Shown in pieces: positions 9,651-18,401 of a stretch of 64,000 nucleotides of DNA. Source of the stretch: DASXMT01 sp963803065 (GTDB lineage Bacteria; Actinomycetota; Acidimicrobiia; Acidimicrobiales; RAAP-2). Within the stretch, counting starts at the first letter, position 1. Each line of letters starts with the position of its first letter. The translations under genes were made by a program, and so were the position numbers. The DNA lies in assembly GCA_963803065.1 (NCBI GenBank), contig CAWDKW010000010.1, positions 1 through 64,000 of the forward strand, written 5' to 3'. The notes under the pieces are model-generated. The model searched no databases and was not told where the DNA came from. It saw nothing but the letters and a program-made list of their open reading frames with translations.

Positions 9651-10609
9651 ACCAGTCCCTCCCGGACGTCGAACTTGTTGCGCAACCGGTCGCCGATCAA
9701 ATTGATGGCCAGCAGGAGGAGGAACATGGCCAGCGAGGGCCACAGGACGATGTAGGGGTTGGTGTTCAGGTTCCCGTTGGCCGTGCCCTCGGAGATGATG
9801 TTCCCCCACGATGCTGTGGGCAGGGCGACCGAGAGCCCCAGGAAGGCCAGGGAGCCCTCGAGCACGATGACGATGGCCACCGTGATGAGCCCGAAGGAGA
9901 CGGCGGCAGGGACCACGTTGGGGAGGATCTCACGGAACAGGATCCGGGAGTCCTTGGCTCCGAGCGTTCGGGCCGCCACGACGAAGTCGCGGTTGGCGTA
10001 GGACAGCGTGGTCGCCCGGACCACCCGGTACAGGAGCGGGATGGTGGCGACGCCCAGAATGACGGTGATCTTGAACAGGCTCTGTCCCCAGAACGCCACG
10101 ATGGCGATCACGGCCACGATGGCCGGGAAGGCCAGGAGCACGAAGGAACCGGCATTGAGGATGGCGTCGATGCGTCCGCCCCGATAGCCGGAGACGAGCC
10201 CCAGGGTGCCGCCGACGAGCATCCCGATGGCGACTGCGGCGAACCCCACGGTGAGCGAGACCCGCGACCCGTAGATGATCCGGCTGAGCAGGTCGCGACC
10301 GAGATCGTCGGTGCCCAGCAGGTGGGCCGTGCTCGGATGGGCGTTGATGGCGGTGTAGTTCTGGAACGTGGGGCTCTGGAGCGGCAGCAGGTTGGCGAAG
10401 ATGGCGCCGAAGAGGATGAGCGCCACCCACCCGATGCAGATCCAAAAGACCACGCCCAGCTTCCTCGGTTCGGCGATCTCGTCGGCGCCGCCGTGGCCCT
10501 CGGTGTAGAACGCCAGCGAGGTCTCCGCCCACGCCGCGTCGCCGGGCTGGGTGCCGGCTAGCAGTCGGCCGTGCGACTCGGTGGTGGCGATGGCGCGGTC
10601 GTCAGGCAC
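9647..10609 (-). CDS. dppC: peptide ABC transporter permease (DppC type)
   Basis: Inner-membrane permease subunit, 320 residues. An N-terminal cytoplasmic tail of about 55 residues precedes the first membrane helix (VFWICIGWVALILFG), followed by the OppC N-terminal region and five further helices. The permease EAA-like loop is seen as AARTLGAKDSRILFREILPN. TLGTDDLGRDLLSRIIYGSR, recognisable in pieces near residues 97-115, is typical of DppC. The gene overlaps dppB by 8 nt and dppD by 4 nt. Confidence 0.92.
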   Translation of the reverse strand: MPDDRAIATTESHGRLLAGTQPGDAAWAETSLAFYTEGHGGADEIAEPRKLGVVFWICIGWVALILFGAIFANLLPLQSPTFQNYTAINAHPSTAHLLGTDDLGRDLLSRIIYGSRVSLTVGFAAVAIGMLVGGTLGLVSGYRGGRIDAILNAGSFVLLAFPAIVAVIAIVAFWGQSLFKITVILGVATIPLLYRVVRATTLSYANRDFVVAARTLGAKDSRILFREILPNVVPAAVSFGLITVAIVIVLEGSLAFLGLSVALPTASWGNIISEGTANGNLNTNPYIVLWPSLAMFLLLLAINLIGDRLRNKFDVREGLV

Positions 10610-11546
10610 GGGCCACTCTCGGGTCGACCACGGTGAACAGGAAGTCCACTGCGAACTGCAACAGGACGTAGGCGATGGCCACCACCAGAGCGATCCCTTG
10701 GACCACGAGGTAGTCGCGCTGTTGTACGGCTTGGACGATGGAGTAGCCCAGGCCGTTGATGGCGAACAGGTACTCGACGATGAAGGCGCCGGCCAGCAGG
10801 GCCCCGATGTTCACGCCCGCCGCGGCCAGGAGGGAGAAGGTCGAGGGCCGGAAGGCGTGGCGGGCCATCACCCGGCTGGGGGACAGACCCTTCGAACGGG
10901 CCATGGTGATGAAGTCCTCCTGCAGGGTGGCCAACAGGTCCGAGCGGAGCAGCCGGAAGTACACGGCGATCGATCCTGCCGTCAGGGCCAGGGAGGGGAG
11001 GATCATGTCGTGGAGGTTGGTGGCCGGGTTCTGTGAGAAGGGCACGTAGCCGGTGGCCGGGAACCATCGGAGGGCGACGGCGAACACGGCCACCATGATC
11101 GGTGCGATGACAAAGGCCGGGAGGGCCAGCATGCCGAAGGTGGCGGTGGTCGAGACCCGGTCGAGCCAACGCTCGGGCCGGCGCGCCGACGCCAGGGCCA
11201 GGGGGACGGCGACGAGCAGGGCCAGGACCTGGGAGATGATGATGAGCTCCAGGTCGATGGGGAAGCCTGTGGCGATGATCTGACTGACCGGCTGGTGGGT
11301 GAGGTAGGACTGGCCCAGGTTCCCCTGGAGGGCATGGCCCACCCAGATCAGGTATTGGTGCCAGAGGGGTTGGTTGAGGCCCAGCTGTTGGAGGAGCAGA
11401 GCCCGGTTGTGGGCGTTGTCGTTGGGCCCGAGGATGGCGACGGTCGGGTCGCCGGGCAGGATGTGCACGAGCAGGAAGGCCAGGATCGAGATGATGAATA
11501 TGACGACGACCAGTTGGACGAAACGTTTGGCGAGGTACTTGCCCAT
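10602..11546 (-). CDS. dppB: peptide ABC transporter permease (DppB type)
   Basis: Partner permease of DppC, 314 residues. The first helix (VVVIFIISILAFLLVHILPG) is followed by the typical DppB periplasmic segment with GDP and LGLNQPLWHQYL. The EAA loop is seen as MARSKGLSPSRVMARHAFRP. About six membrane helices. It follows the substrate-binding protein gene by 33 bp on the same strand, forming one operon dppA-B-C-D-F. Confidence 0.92.
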   Translation of the reverse strand: MGKYLAKRFVQLVVVIFIISILAFLLVHILPGDPTVAILGPNDNAHNRALLLQQLGLNQPLWHQYLIWVGHALQGNLGQSYLTHQPVSQIIATGFPIDLELIIISQVLALLVAVPLALASARRPERWLDRVSTTATFGMLALPAFVIAPIMVAVFAVALRWFPATGYVPFSQNPATNLHDMILPSLALTAGSIAVYFRLLRSDLLATLQEDFITMARSKGLSPSRVMARHAFRPSTFSLLAAAGVNIGALLAGAFIVEYLFAINGLGYSIVQAVQQRDYLVVQGIALVVAIAYVLLQFAVDFLFTVVDPRVARA

Positions 11547-11579
11547 CGGTGTCCGGGTTCCTGGTTCCGTCTCCGGCGG

Positions 11580-13325
11580 TTAGCCGGCCATCCAGATCTG
11601 GGTCGGGAAGAGCACACCGTTGTCGAACGGCTTTCCCGGCGACCCGTCGGGAAGCTTGGGATTGGCGAAATTCTGGATCCGCTGGTCACCCACCTCCGAC
11701 CAGACGGTCTGGCCCAGCCACAGATAGGGGAGGTCGACGCCGAGCCGCTTGCCCACCGTCTGGTAGGCCTTGGCCCGCGCCCCGGTGTTCGAATTCGACC
11801 GCCCCGTCTGGAGCGCGGCTTCGATCTGCGGGTCCGAGTTCCGGGCGAAGTTCAAGGCGATGCCGCCGACCGGTGCCAGCGTGGTCGTACTCCACCACAC
11901 GTAGTTGAGGTCAGGGTCCCCGGCGGCGTACTGGTAGAAGGTGTAGGCCTGGAACTTGCCCGTGATGGCGTTCGAGATGAGCGTCGCCTGCTCGATGGTC
12001 TTCAGGTTGACGGTGAAGCCGACCTGTTGCCACATCTGCTGGAGCACCTGGGTCAACCGGGTCAGACGGGGGTCGGGTATGGTCGCAAGTTCGAGGGTGG
12101 GGGTGCCGTGCGCCTTCTTGTAGGCCGCCACCAGCCTCCTCGCCCCGGCCTGGTTGAAGGCGGGGTAGGGAGTGGTGGAGTAGAAGGGCGAGCCTGGGGG
12201 GAACGGGCTGTTCGACACCTCGCCCAAGCCCCCGCCGAAGAGCTTCTGGAGGGTCTGTTGGTCCATCCCCATGGCCAGGGCCTGGCGAACCCGGAGGTCG
12301 TCGGTCGGCGGCGAGGCGCAGTTCAAGATGATGAAGTTCATGTCCGGCTCGCCCACCTTCTGGGTGAGGCTGTCGACCACCTGGTACGACGATTGGCCCC
12401 GGAAGTGGTCGACGGTGTTGGGGTCGATGGAGAAGATGAGGTCGACCCCGCCGGCCTTCAGGGTGGCCTCGCGCTGGGACGTGTCGGGAATGGGCTTGAA
12501 GGTGATCTGGTCCAGGTAGGGATAGCCGCTCCGCCAGTAGTGGGGGTTCCGCGTGGCAGTGAAGTGGTCGTTCGGGCTCCACGAGGAGTAGACGAAGGGC
12601 CCGGTCCCGACCGGAGTGGGCGGCGTCGAGTTCGAGGCGCCGTCGATCATGGACTGGCCGACCACGTAGCCGAGCTGGGTGGCCAGGTAGTAGGGGAAGG
12701 CCACCATCGGTTGCGAGCAGGTGACGTCCACGGACAGGGGGCCGGTGACGGCGAAGCCCTCCACCGGCTTGAAGGCGGTCCCGGTCAGGGATGAAGCCTT
12801 GAGGGCGTCGAGGTTGTTCTTGAGCACGGTGGCGGTGAGTGCCGAACCGTCCGAGAAGGTGATGTTCGGCCGGAGGGTGATGGTCCACACCGTCTTGTCC
12901 GCGTTCGGGGTCACCGACTGGGCCAGGTAGGGCCGGATCTGCCCGTCGGCACCCACCGCGGTCAGCGGGTCGTAGATGGAGTTGGCGTAGAGGAACCCGT
13001 TGACGTCCCAATGGTTGGCCGGCGGGTAGAAGCCGTCGATGTCGGCCGTGGTCCCGAGGATGGCCGTCCCACCCCGGCGGGGCGACCCCTTCCCGACGCC
13101 GGGCTTGCCCGACGTCGTGGCTGCACCGGCTACGCCGGCGCCCAGGGGCGAGTCGTCGGCCAAGAGGCCTGGGCCGACGATCCCGGCAGCCGCCACCACA
13201 CCGGCGGTGGCGGCACCCCGCGAGAGGAACTTCCTGCGGCTGAGCTCCTCGGACGTGGTCGTACCCTCCGATCCAACCGGTGTGCTCGCACCGTTCGCAG
13301 CTGGCCTGTTCCTGCCGACCTTCAT
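11580..13325 (-). CDS. dppA: peptide ABC transporter substrate-binding protein (family 5), Tat-exported
   Basis: Extracytoplasmic binding protein for the transporter, 581 residues from the ATG at 13325. The Shine-Dalgarno AGAGGGGGG lies just upstream; the open frame extends 36 codons further without homology. A twin-arginine motif (SRRKFLSRGAATAG, residues about 29-42) and hydrophobic Ala/Gly stretch ending near ALA-like AGAAT indicate Tat export, so the protein probably folds before export. Family-5 features: ANSIYDPLTAVGADGQIRPYL region, TLRPNITFSDGSAL, GTGPFVYSSW and NFIILNCASPP. Ligand is probably a peptide, but family 5 also binds nickel, sugars and other compounds. Divergently oriented to the GT39-like gene. 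Confidence 0.9.
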   Translation of the reverse strand: MKVGRNRPAANGASTPVGSEGTTTSEELSRRKFLSRGAATAGVVAAAGIVGPGLLADDSPLGAGVAGAATTSGKPGVGKGSPRRGGTAILGTTADIDGFYPPANHWDVNGFLYANSIYDPLTAVGADGQIRPYLAQSVTPNADKTVWTITLRPNITFSDGSALTATVLKNNLDALKASSLTGTAFKPVEGFAVTGPLSVDVTCSQPMVAFPYYLATQLGYVVGQSMIDGASNSTPPTPVGTGPFVYSSWSPNDHFTATRNPHYWRSGYPYLDQITFKPIPDTSQREATLKAGGVDLIFSIDPNTVDHFRGQSSYQVVDSLTQKVGEPDMNFIILNCASPPTDDLRVRQALAMGMDQQTLQKLFGGGLGEVSNSPFPPGSPFYSTTPYPAFNQAGARRLVAAYKKAHGTPTLELATIPDPRLTRLTQVLQQMWQQVGFTVNLKTIEQATLISNAITGKFQAYTFYQYAAGDPDLNYVWWSTTTLAPVGGIALNFARNSDPQIEAALQTGRSNSNTGARAKAYQTVGKRLGVDLPYLWLGQTVWSEVGDQRIQNFANPKLPDGSPGKPFDNGVLFPTQIWMAG

Positions 13326-13456
13326 GCCGTCCCCCCTCTGATTTTGCTCCCCCTGGCTGATCCCTCGGTAGTCGACTGGGACGTTACCGCTCGGTAGCGT
13401 CCCGGTCGAGACCTCCTTCGCTCCTGGCGACAACTCCGGGCCGGCTCATAACTACC
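13326..13456. promoter_or_regulatory. divergent intergenic region between dppA and the glycan block
   Basis: 131 bp that must hold promoters for both the minus-strand dpp operon and the plus-strand glycosyltransferase gene. A short inverted repeat TACCG-CT-CGGTA (13385-13396) lies in the middle and could be an operator. No convincing -10/-35 pair was identified. Confidence 0.3.
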
Positions 13457-15283
13457 ATGCCACCCATGGACTCGGCTGGCATGGGAACGACCCCGGTGAA
13501 CGCGCCTCAGGCGGAAGGCCGCGACACCGCCGGGGTCGATGCCTCAGACCCGGCGGTCGAGGTGGACCCGGCGGTCGAGGTTGACCCGGCGGTCGAGGTG
13601 GACCCGGCGGTCGAGGTGGACCCGGCGGTCGAGGTGGACCCGGCGGTGGAGGTGGACCCGGCCGGAACCGGATCGGGAACCGCGAGCCCCGACGGCGAGG
13701 GGCCCCGACGCCCGACACGTGGCCCGCTCCTCGGCGCCGGGGACCGCATCGAGCACTTCAGCCCGCAGATGAGGTTGGTCCTCGGGGTGGCCGTTGGCCT
13801 CCTCCTGGCGTTCACCCTGGTGCTCCGGTTCTGGACTCGCTCAGACCTGTGGCTCGACGAGGCGCTCACCGTCAACATCGCCAAGCTGCCCCTGCACGAC
13901 CTGCCTTCGTACCTCAAGCGGGACGGGGCGCCACCGCTGTTCTACGTCCTCCTCCACTTCTGGATGGGGATCTTCGGGTCCTCCGACCTGGCCGTGCGGT
14001 CGCTGTCGGGGGTGATGGGCGTGGCCACCGTGCCCTTGGCCTGGGTGGCCGGACGCCGCCTGGGCGGCCGGGTCATCGGGTTCTCGGCCATGATCCTGGT
14101 CGCCACCTCGCCCTTCGCCGTGCGCTACGACACCGAGGCCAGGATGTACTCGCTGGTCGCGCTGCTCACCGTGCTCGGCTTCCTGGCTATCGACCGTGCC
14201 CTCCGACGACCTCGGGCCGGGAACCTGATCGCGGTGGGCGCCGTCACCGGGTTGCTGCTCTACAGCCACTACTGGTCCATCTACCTGATCGCCACCACCC
14301 TGCTCTGGCTGGCCTTCCAGGCCTGGCGGGGCCGGGCGGTCTGGCGGCGAAACGCACGCGTCGTGTTCGTGGCCGTGGTGGTCGGCTGCCTGACCTTCGT
14401 CCCCTGGGTCGAGATCTTCCTCTACCAGTCCAAGCACACCGGGACGCCGTGGTCGGCCCCGGCCAACTTCGCGGCCATGGTCAACGCCATCACCTCGTTC
14501 GCCGGCGGCCCCACCAGCCAGGGCCGGGTCCTGGCCCTGATCTTCTTCGCCCTTGCCGGGCTCGGCATCTTCGGCATGGCCGTCAGCCGCCATCACATCG
14601 ACATCGACATCCGCACCCGCCCCCTCGGGCGCCCGATCGCTGTCGTGATCGTGGGCACCTTGGCCTTGGCCATCATCGGCGGCTTCGTGTCCAACAGCGC
14701 CTTCGATGCCCGCTACGCGTCCATCGTGTTCATCCCGCTCATCTTGCTGGTGGCGCTGGGCATGTCCACCTTTCTCGACCTCCGCATCCGCGCCGTGATC
14801 CTGGGCGTGGCCGTGGTGGCCGGATTGGCCGGTGCCATTCCCAACATCACCACCAACCGGACCCAAGCCGGCCAAGTGGCGGCGGCGTTGGCGCCGCGGG
14901 CCAAGCCCGGCGACGTCATCGCCTACTGTCCCGACCAGCTGGGCCCGTCCGTCAACCGGTTGTTGCCCCAGGGCCGGTACCAGCAGATCACCTTCCCGAG
15001 GGGCACCGGGCCGACATACGTGAACTGGGTCGACTACGCCACTGCGTCGCAGCACGGATCGCCCGTGCGCTTCGCCGCTCAGCTCGAGCGCATGGCCGGG
15101 CCGACCCATCAGATCTTCGTCGTCTGGTACGGCGGCTACCAGTCCTTCGGGACGAAGTGCGAGCAGATCCTCCAATCCCTCAGCTACGACACGAAGCTCC
15201 GGTCGACGTACCTGCTCACCGGCAAGCCAGCCCAGTTCTACCAACCCATGGGGCTGGTGCAGTACGCACCGACCACACCCTGA
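13457..15283 (+). CDS. GT39/ArnT-like membrane glycosyltransferase with N-terminal DPAVEV repeats
   Basis: Polytopic (about 10-12 helices) glycosyltransferase of the GT-C fold, probably using a polyprenyl-phosphate sugar donor on the outer face of the membrane. 608 residues. The first periplasmic loop carries the catalytic acidic pair in SDLWLDEALTV, followed by APPLFYVLLHFWM, typical of the ArnT/PMT superfamily. Helices follow from about residue 105 to 460, then a soluble C-terminal domain. The N-terminal 70 residues are low complexity and contain six perfect DPAVEV units, encoded by 18-bp DNA repeats. Acceptor and donor cannot be read from sequence. It heads a run of surface-glycan genes; the next gene starts 8 bp after its stop. 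Confidence 0.8.
   Translation: MPPMDSAGMGTTPVNAPQAEGRDTAGVDASDPAVEVDPAVEVDPAVEVDPAVEVDPAVEVDPAVEVDPAGTGSGTASPDGEGPRRPTRGPLLGAGDRIEHFSPQMRLVLGVAVGLLLAFTLVLRFWTRSDLWLDEALTVNIAKLPLHDLPSYLKRDGAPPLFYVLLHFWMGIFGSSDLAVRSLSGVMGVATVPLAWVAGRRLGGRVIGFSAMILVATSPFAVRYDTEARMYSLVALLTVLGFLAIDRALRRPRAGNLIAVGAVTGLLLYSHYWSIYLIATTLLWLAFQAWRGRAVWRRNARVVFVAVVVGCLTFVPWVEIFLYQSKHTGTPWSAPANFAAMVNAITSFAGGPTSQGRVLALIFFALAGLGIFGMAVSRHHIDIDIRTRPLGRPIAVVIVGTLALAIIGGFVSNSAFDARYASIVFIPLILLVALGMSTFLDLRIRAVILGVAVVAGLAGAIPNITTNRTQAGQVAAALAPRAKPGDVIAYCPDQLGPSVNRLLPQGRYQQITFPRGTGPTYVNWVDYATASQHGSPVRFAAQLERMAGPTHQIFVVWYGGYQSFGTKCEQILQSLSYDTKLRSTYLLTGKPAQFYQPMGLVQYAPTTP
13547..13664 (+). repeat. 18-bp tandem repeat, six full copies plus a partial one
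   Basis: Unit GACCCGGCGGTCGAGGTG begins at 13547, 13565, 13583, 13601, 13619 and 13637, with a partial seventh from 13655. Copies differ at only one or two positions. Translated as DPAVEV in the disordered N-terminus of the GT39-like protein; unit length is a multiple of three, so copy-number change would not break the frame. Confidence 0.97.
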
Positions 15284-15291
15284 GCGGTCTG

Positions 15292-16419
15292 GTGCGCAAC
15301 CGGGAGCGGGCCCTCGGTCACGCCCTCCTCGTGGCCCTGCCGGCGTGGGGGCTGAGCCGCATCGTCGTGGTCGGCACCCTCGTGCTCGCCCGGTTGACCG
15401 TCTCGACGGTCCGGCCCCATAACGCGGCCGCCGCTGCCCGCGTGCACCAGGGACTCCTGGGGTGGGACGCCGGCTGGTACCAGTCCATCGCCGGGCACGG
15501 CTACGCGGCGTCGGGGCAGGAATCCCTCCGGTTCTTCCCGGTGTTCCCGATGATTGCCCGGGCCCTCGGATGGATCCCGGGGATCGGGACCGGCGTGGCC
15601 GTCGTTGCCGTGGCCAACGCCTGCGCCCTGGCCGGCATGGCAGTCCTGGTCATCCTCGTGCAGCGAGAGACGGGGGACCCGGACCTGGCCCGGCGGACCG
15701 TCTGGCTGTTCGCCCTGGCCCCGCCGGCGTACACCCTGGTCCTGGGGTACGCCGAAGGGACCCTGCTGCTCTGTACGACGGTGGCCTTCTTGGCCCTGCG
15801 CTCCCGGCGATGGTGGTGGGCGGCGCTGGCCGGGCTGGTCGCCGGCGGGGTACGACCGATCGGCCTGTTGCTGATCGTCCCGGCCGCCATCGAGGCCTGG
15901 CAGGCCAGGCACGACGGCCGGTCCGGCCGGCAGGTGGCCGGTCGCCTCGCCGCGGTGGTGGCTCCGGCCCTGGGGGCGGGCGCCTTCCTGGCTTGGGTCG
16001 GCACCACCTTCGGCGATGCCTTCCTCCCCTTCCGGGTCCAGGAGCAGGGTGGCCACCGAGGCGGGCTGACCGACCCCTTCGGCACCGTGGGGCACAACGT
16101 GGCTGCCGTGTTCCACGGCCATCATCTGGGCAGCGCGCTGCACATCCCCTGGATCGTCCTCAGCCTGGTCCTGCTCGTGTTCGCCTTCCGCCGCCTTCCC
16201 GTCTCGTATGGGGCATTCGCCGCTGCCGTTCTGGCCGTCTCACTCACCTCCTCCAACCTCGACTCGTTCGAGCGCTATGCCCTCAGTGCCTTCCCCCTGG
16301 TCATCGCCGCTTCGATGTGGACGTCCCGGCGCCGTACGGAGGTGATCGTGCTGGTGGCGGCGGCGGCGGGCATGGCGGCCTATGCCTACCTGTCGTTCGT
16401 CAACGTGGTCGTCCCGTGA
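15292..16419 (+). CDS. PIG-V-like (GPI mannosyltransferase 2 family) membrane mannosyltransferase
   Basis: GT-C membrane enzyme, 375 residues, about eight to ten helices. The first extracytoplasmic loop has WDAGWYQSIAGHGY, the hallmark of PIG-V-like transferases (WD-x-WY-x-x-IA-x-x-GY), with the catalytic Asp. In actinobacteria this family adds mannose from polyprenyl-phosphate-mannose to lipid-linked glycans or proteins; the substrate here is unknown. The GTG at 15292 was chosen because it lies 8 bp after the previous stop and directly precedes a basic N-terminus and the first helix; the open frame upstream is the shadow of the preceding gene. Confidence 0.8.
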   Translation: MRNRERALGHALLVALPAWGLSRIVVVGTLVLARLTVSTVRPHNAAAAARVHQGLLGWDAGWYQSIAGHGYAASGQESLRFFPVFPMIARALGWIPGIGTGVAVVAVANACALAGMAVLVILVQRETGDPDLARRTVWLFALAPPAYTLVLGYAEGTLLLCTTVAFLALRSRRWWWAALAGLVAGGVRPIGLLLIVPAAIEAWQARHDGRSGRQVAGRLAAVVAPALGAGAFLAWVGTTFGDAFLPFRVQEQGGHRGGLTDPFGTVGHNVAAVFHGHHLGSALHIPWIVLSLVLLVFAFRRLPVSYGAFAAAVLAVSLTSSNLDSFERYALSAFPLVIAASMWTSRRRTEVIVLVAAAAGMAAYAYLSFVNVVVP

Positions 16420-16745
16420 CGAAAGGACGTCGGAGCGTGACCGGCGTCTGACGCCCTGAGTAGCTTCGGCCGGTGCCGCCGGCGCACCGGCGACGAGCAG
16501 CCACCGGACCAGGTACTGTCGGTTCCCGTGCCGATCCGCCAGCAGTCAGGCACGAGCCGGTATCCTGCCCCGGACCGGGTCGACGCATGGCACCACCCGA
16601 ACCGGAGGAAGTCGGGCCGGGGGACCGGAGTACGCGCTGGTCGGAGTCCAGCGGGCACACCGGCCCACCCGTTCGGCCGGCCGGTGCCACGGCGACGACG
16701 TCCCGCCAACCTGGTCAGGCACACGAGCGAGATCGGATTGATGTA
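16420..16745. other. 326-bp stretch before the FAD oxidoreductase, no clear gene
   Basis: Open in the frame of the following gene back to 16473 but translating to Arg/Pro/Ser-rich sequence without family similarity, so it is either a leader with promoter or a disordered N-terminal extension of the FAD enzyme. Contains ATG 16587 as an alternative start for that gene. Confidence 0.4.
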
Positions 16746-18401
16746 GTGGCCCCAGCTGTCGAGAACGATTCCGCGGCCGCTGCTGCTGTCGAGAACGATG
16801 CAGCGGCCCCCGCTGTCGGAAACAGGGAAGCTCCGACCGGACGGCCGGGCGACCCGATCGTGGTGATCGGCGCCGGTCCGGCCGGGCTGACCGCCGCATA
16901 CGAACTGGTGAGGCGAGGGGATCCGGTCGTCGTCCTGGAGGCCGACGACGTGGTGGGCGGTATCAGCCGCACGGTGGAGCGAGACGGCTGGCGGTTCGAC
17001 ATCGGCGGCCACCGGTTCTTCACCAAGGTGCGCCCGGTGGAGGACTTCTGGCACGAGGTGCTGCCGCCCGAGGACTTCCTCCTGCGCCCACGCATGAGCC
17101 GCATCTTCTACCAGGGCAAGTTTTACGACTACCCGCTCAAAGCGGGGAACGCCCTCGGAAACCTGGGGCTGTGGGAGGCGTTTCTGTGCGGGCTCTCGTA
17201 CCTGTGGGCCCGGATCCGACCCCCGAAGGACCAGACCAACTACGAGGCTTGGCTGGTGGCCCGGTTCGGGTGGCGCCTCTACCGCACCTTCTTCAAGACG
17301 TACACGGAGAAGGTCTGGGGGGTCCCGGTCAGCGACATGCCGGCCGATTGGGCCGCCCAACGGGTGAAGAACCTCGACCTGGGCAAGGCGGTGCTCAACG
17401 CCATCACCCCGAGCCGCAACCAAAAGGACATCACCTCGTTGATCGAGGAGTTCCAGTACCCGAAGTTCGGCCCGGGGATGATGTGGGAGCGATGCCGTGA
17501 CCTGGTCGAAAAGGACGGCGCCATCATCCGGATGAACACCGAGGTCCGCGCCGTCCACGTCGAGGGGGATAGGGCCACCGGCGTCACCGTGGCTCTTGCC
17601 GATGGGTCGACCGAGTACGTCGCTGCATCCCACGTGATCTCCACCATGCCCATGGCCGCGCTGGTGGGTGCCATCGACCCGCCACCCCCGGCCGAGGTGC
17701 TGGCGGCGGGAAAGGACCTGCACTACCGGGACTTCCTGACCGTGGCCCTCGTCGTCCCCGAGTCGGCCGGATTCCCCGACAACTGGATCTACATCCATGC
17801 CACCGAGGTCAAGGTGGGGCGCATCCAGAACTTCGGATCCTGGTCGCCGTACATGGTGAAGGACGGCCGCACCTGTTTGGGTATGGAGTACTTCGTGTTC
17901 GAGGGTGACGCGCTCTGGACCAGCTCCGACGAGGAGCTGGTGGCGCGGGCCACCGCCGAGATCGAGTCCCTGGGCCTGGTCTCGGCCGCAGACGTCGAGG
18001 CGGGCTACGTCGTACGGGTCCCCAAGGCGTACCCCTATTACGACAGCGAGTATCGGGCCAACGTGGCCACCATCGCCTCCTACCTCGACGGCAACGCCCC
18101 GAACGTGCACCCCGTCGGCCGCAACGGCATGCACAAGTACAACAACCAGGACCATTCCATGTACACGGCCATGCTCACCGTCGAGAACATCCACGGGTCG
18201 GCACACGACATCTGGGCGGTGAACGTGGAAGAGGAGTACCACGAGGAGGGGGCGGACCGGGGCGGGACGAACAGCGGTACCGGCACGGGCCGGGACGCGC
18301 CGATTCTGCCTCGCCGGGTCCCGGCAACCGCAACCGCAAACGCCACGGCAACGGGCACGGGGCCGGAACCGTGGGCACCAAAGGACGCCGAGGTCGAGTG
18401 A
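16746..18401 (+). CDS. FAD-dependent oxidoreductase, protoporphyrinogen oxidase-like (COG1232), glycan-locus type
   Basis: Flavoprotein with an N-terminal Rossmann dinucleotide-binding motif (VVIGAGPAGLTAAYEL) followed by GG-doublet GGISRTV and DIGGHRFFTK. Overall shape is that of amine oxidase/UDP-galactopyranose mutase-like enzymes commonly found next to glycosyltransferases and flippases in surface-polysaccharide loci. About 551 residues from GTG 16746; ATG 16587 is an alternative. The first 35 residues are Ala-rich and contain a repeated VEND segment (15-bp DNA repeat at 16756 and 16786). The C-terminus after NVEEEYHEEG is low complexity. A role in redox change of a sugar nucleotide or lipid-linked sugar is inference from context. 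Its stop overlaps the flippase start (GTGA). Confidence 0.72.
   Translation: MAPAVENDSAAAAAVENDAAAPAVGNREAPTGRPGDPIVVIGAGPAGLTAAYELVRRGDPVVVLEADDVVGGISRTVERDGWRFDIGGHRFFTKVRPVEDFWHEVLPPEDFLLRPRMSRIFYQGKFYDYPLKAGNALGNLGLWEAFLCGLSYLWARIRPPKDQTNYEAWLVARFGWRLYRTFFKTYTEKVWGVPVSDMPADWAAQRVKNLDLGKAVLNAITPSRNQKDITSLIEEFQYPKFGPGMMWERCRDLVEKDGAIIRMNTEVRAVHVEGDRATGVTVALADGSTEYVAASHVISTMPMAALVGAIDPPPPAEVLAAGKDLHYRDFLTVALVVPESAGFPDNWIYIHATEVKVGRIQNFGSWSPYMVKDGRTCLGMEYFVFEGDALWTSSDEELVARATAEIESLGLVSAADVEAGYVVRVPKAYPYYDSEYRANVATIASYLDGNAPNVHPVGRNGMHKYNNQDHSMYTAMLTVENIHGSAHDIWAVNVEEEYHEEGADRGGTNSGTGTGRDAPILPRRVPATATANATATGTGPEPWAPKDAEVE

Noticed and set aside
13547..13664. Possible CRISPR array
   Set aside because: Units are contiguous without spacers and are translated in frame; it is a coding tandem repeat. 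The same holds for 37434-37566 and 33286-33349.
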